Assembly: GCA_023055505.1 (NCBI GenBank)
Contig: JALIRH010000003.1
Span: 36,706,842-36,770,841 of the forward strand
DNA from: Callipepla californica brunnescens
Taxonomy: Eukaryota > Chordata > Aves > Galliformes > Odontophoridae
Reading direction: 5' to 3'
Length of the DNA stretch: 64,000 nt
Part shown: positions 61,796-64,000 of the stretch, piece by piece
Layout of the letters: every line of letters begins with the position of its first letter
Position numbering within the stretch: position 1 is the stretch's first letter
The notes under the pieces: model-generated
Databases searched by the model: none
The model's input: the letters and a program-made list of their open reading frames with translations, nothing else
Told to the model about the DNA's origin: nothing
Made by a program: the position numbers and the translations under genes

Positions 61796-62285
61796 ATCCA
61801 GAAACTCCTTTTGGATTACGTAATAGGACTTAGAACAGAAGTAACAGGGACTCACCACTTCAGCAGAAGGCTGAGGATGAAAAGATAAAGATTTTACACC
61901 TAAATCAGCTATGGCTCCTTATGAAGTTATCATGGTTTTATGATTTTTTTTGGTACTGGTATTCCACATCATAACATCATGTATTGCATTAAGAGTTAAA
62001 GAGCTAATGCCATGTCATAAAACCATGACAGAAGTCTTGCTCGTCTCTGTGAAACCAGAATTTTACACCTAAACACGTAGATCTGAAAGCCTTTTGCAAA
62101 TATGTTAGGCTTCATAGTATAAAGGGTCTGGATAGCACGTGATGTCTGACTATGGTTTGTTAGAATGTAGAAGTTGGTGGAAGAGTATATTACAAAACAG
62201 ATACATGAAGAAAATATTAGGGCAACAGGAAATAAAAGTTAAGAATAATAAAAAAAAAATGGTGTGTTTAGGAGACTGTGTGGAG

Positions 62286-62333
62286 AGATTCATAATCCGA
62301 AGGTCCTAAGTTCAAGCCTCAGAGAGGGCACCA
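62286..62333 (+). other. 3' half of elongator tRNA-Met with CCA, copied next to an LTR
   Basis: Read on the + strand, this is the 3' half of an elongator tRNA-Met of the isodecoder whose acceptor ends GAGAGGGC. The CAT anticodon falls at 62291-62293, the variable region follows, the T arm is agttcaagcct, and the CCA falls at 62331-62333. Standard tRNA numbering holds throughout (base = 62257 + position). From memory of vertebrate tRNA-Met, about three positions differ over positions 32-76. The match fades just 5' of position 32. The 5' half (D arm, acceptor 5' strand) is absent, so this is not a tRNA gene. CCA is added after transcription in eukaryotes, so its presence means the DNA was copied from a mature tRNA. 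Directly after CCA come three bases and then the LTR end. Confidence 0.8.
62316..62333 (-). other. retroviral-type primer-binding site for tRNA-Met
   Basis: On the minus strand the LTR end (CTCTACA) is followed by AAT and then by TGGTGCCC.... This is complementary to the last 18 bases (positions 59-76) of elongator tRNA-Met. An LTR, a short spacer and TGG plus tRNA complement is the standard layout at the 5' end of a retroelement. Here the complementarity does not stop at 18 bases but runs on for about 27 more. Confidence 0.75.
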
Positions 62334-62336
62334 ATT

Positions 62337-62636
62337 TGTAGAGATTCATATCTACAACACTGACCTTGAGCAGACCAGGACTAAGTAACTGCGCATTCAA
62401 ACCAATTTGGTGAGCAGAAGAAAATGGCCATTTATTAGCTGGTGCAACCTGCTTATATATCTTATGTGTTTCGTCTACACCCACGAGCCAGCTTAGTGGA
62501 TATGAATAATACTAATCAGAGCAGGGGAGGCCTATCGCGTTACATCCGAAGCCATCTCGTTAACGCCTATTCCTGTCGTGTTACTTCGCGATATCTCGGC
62601 AGTCGCCTAATACAACAACACTGTGTAAGGCTTACA
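62337..62636 (-). mobile_element. LTR of an endogenous retroelement (younger copy)
   Basis: Read on the minus strand, a 300-bp unit begins TGTAAG and ends CTCTACA, giving the TG...CA ends with a short TGTA/TACA inverted terminus. Inside are a TATA box (agatatataagc, about 62463-62452), an AATAAA about 20 bases later (62438-62433) and a U5 of about 75-95 bases. The primer-binding site follows on the lower-coordinate side. Around 62536-62600 there is a dense cluster of CpGs, unusual here, which suggests limited decay and a fairly recent insertion. U3 contains three related CG-GTTAC-type words (62536-62543, about 62557-62563 and 62577-62584). No second LTR or internal coding sequence is linked to it. 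The relative at 55430-55737 is clearly diverged. Confidence 0.75.
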
Positions 62637-62639
62637 TAC

Positions 62640-64000
62640 TTTTGTCTAAGAATTCAACTCTCTTTAAAGAGAAATTTTCATTCAGACTATAAAACACTTT
62701 TTCTGATTTGAGGTCTTCCTTTTCACTTTTTTTTTTTTTTTTTTAATGAAAACTATGTCTAAGATTGTCTGATAGGTGCAATTTCCCTTTTGAAACGCAA
62801 GTTTACTTTTAAAAAAAGAGCCTCAGCTGGAATTGAAGTCGCATCCTTTTATAGGTGCGGAGCATTTGAAGAGTCTGGTTTGTTCCTTTTATTTTTATAG
62901 ATATTCTTCCAGTGTCACCACTGCATCTTCCAACAGTGCTTAAAAATATTATCATAGCAAGAGTGAAAATGTCTGTTCTTTAATCTTAAATGCAAAAAGG
63001 TTGTTTAATTAGACCAACATCTTTCACTGTGAAAAAATATTGTTTTGTAACATGCTTTCACAAGTGGGTATAATTTGTGGAAATATTAGTCAAACATTAG
63101 AAGGAAATTACTTGAAGATTTACTAAAATCTTGAGTTCTTAATTCAAGCCTTAGTCTATTTTAATAATACAAGAGTCCTTCTGTTTTTTATATGGAACGT
63201 TAAAAGGTTTACTATCTTCTAATCCATAGCATATAGAGAAAATCAATAAATATTTTTGCTTTTGGAGGTGAGAATCCTAAATCCACACTTTTCCCCTGGT
63301 TGGAAGATTGATAAAATTAAATAGTCAAAGGAAAATAAATAATTTTCAGGCCCATAGGTGAAAAGAAGAAATCAGAAAAAAATCTGCATATAGTTCACAA
63401 TGTGTTAGGTATTACTGAAAATAACATTAGTGTGTATACAGTAATAACAATAATGTGGTAGTGTTATCATTGCTTATGGTATAACCTCTATAGGAGCTTT
63501 CTGCTTCTGTGGAGTTTTTTCACTGAATTCTAAGAAAACATGTTCTGATAAGCACAGCTTTGTCATTGCTGGCAATATTAGTATCATTTTCCAAACACAT
63601 TATTGCACACTGGGATAGTTTCTTCTTGGTTGCGTAACTTTTCTTAGTAGAAGAGTGTGCTCTTGGGCCAGTATGAGCTTGTACCTAGTGAGGCAGTGTT
63701 GTAAGAACTTCTTGTCTGGTTTGAAAGAGTTTACGCTGATGTTCAGGTTTGCAGAGAGTGAAGATGTGGCTTGTGCTGTGCCTCTCATGGTGGTCAGGTC
63801 ATGAGAAACGAGCTTGAGAGACTGGGAAAAGAGCCATCAGTTCAGAAGGAGATGCTTTTAACAGAGCAAACTTAAAACTTTTCTCTTGAGAATCTTATTA
63901 ACTAAAAAGGGAAATACTCTTATTACCTCTACATGCAATTGAATGGCAATAGTAATTTTTGAAGTATTAAAGGCATTTCTTCTTTCAGTGAACTGAAATA
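62640..64000. other. AT-rich non-coding stretch to the window end
   Basis: Contains a 14-bp perfect palindrome TCTCTTTAAAGAGA (62659-62672) and a T run at 62727-62744. No gene, element or RNA was recognised. Confidence 0.55.

Larger units (their letters stand above)
58195..62280. other. non-coding stretch
   Basis: AT-rich sequence with a T run at 61037-61061 and an A/T tract at 61764-61795. Open frames are all under 90 codons with chance-like composition. No element or RNA gene was recognised. Confidence 0.55.

Noticed and set aside
55740..62280. Interior of a complete provirus
   Set aside because: No retroviral-type frames, no polypurine tract and strongly unequal LTRs.
62286..62333. A tRNA-Met gene
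   Set aside because: The D arm and 5' acceptor strand are missing and CCA is present, so this is a copied 3' half and not a transcribed tRNA gene.

Overview
The window looks like non-coding or intronic DNA from a bird nucleus. Three things point there. At 45151-45460 there is the 3' end of a CR1 LINE, with the antisense 3' end on the + strand. At 21555-21996 there is a mariner-type DNA transposon whose wording I recognise from chicken and other bird genomes. Interspersed repeats are sparse, with no L1 or Alu-type elements. The sequence is AT-rich, rich in homopolymers, poor in CpG and full of stop codons in all frames. There are no bacterial operons, rRNA genes or CRISPR arrays. The species cannot be fixed from this sequence.

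No gene can be named with confidence. The best coding-like signal is on the minus strand: a scatter of short, compositionally protein-like open segments with plausible splice sites, at about 57.8-58.15 kb, 47.92-48.01 kb, 44.33-44.44 kb, 18.56-18.72 kb, 13.08-13.22 kb and 6.62-6.72 kb. Four of them (47.9, 44.3, 18.6 and 6.6 kb) could be joined through phase-1 introns without breaking the frame. That would make the window the body of one large, long-intron minus-strand gene. I do not recognise the protein, and chance can produce part of this pattern, so these are hypotheses.

Layout, left to right. 1-21.2 kb is AT-rich sequence with several 20-30 bp A or T runs, a TTA microsatellite and a doubtful CR1 remnant near 5.4 kb. 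A perfect 98-bp tandem duplication lies at 21277-21476, directly beside the mariner fossil. 22-38 kb is mostly featureless, with a GC-richer splice-flanked block at 32.2 kb. 38.3-39.7 kb is GC-richer and holds a small CpG cluster. A (TG)5-(TA)21 microsatellite sits at 39.97-40.03 kb. Two strong inverted repeats lie at 43.04 and 44.49 kb. The CR1 fragment is at 45.2 kb. A GC-rich promoter-like block is at 48.34-48.7 kb and a second GC-rich block at 53.6-54.9 kb. Two minus-strand LTRs of one endogenous retroelement family are at 55.4 and 62.3 kb.

The most unusual structure is the right-hand LTR (62337-62636). Its primer-binding side continues, past the normal 18 bases, into a near-perfect 3' half of an elongator tRNA-Met including the non-genomic CCA. 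This looks like DNA copied from the tRNA primer itself during reverse transcription.
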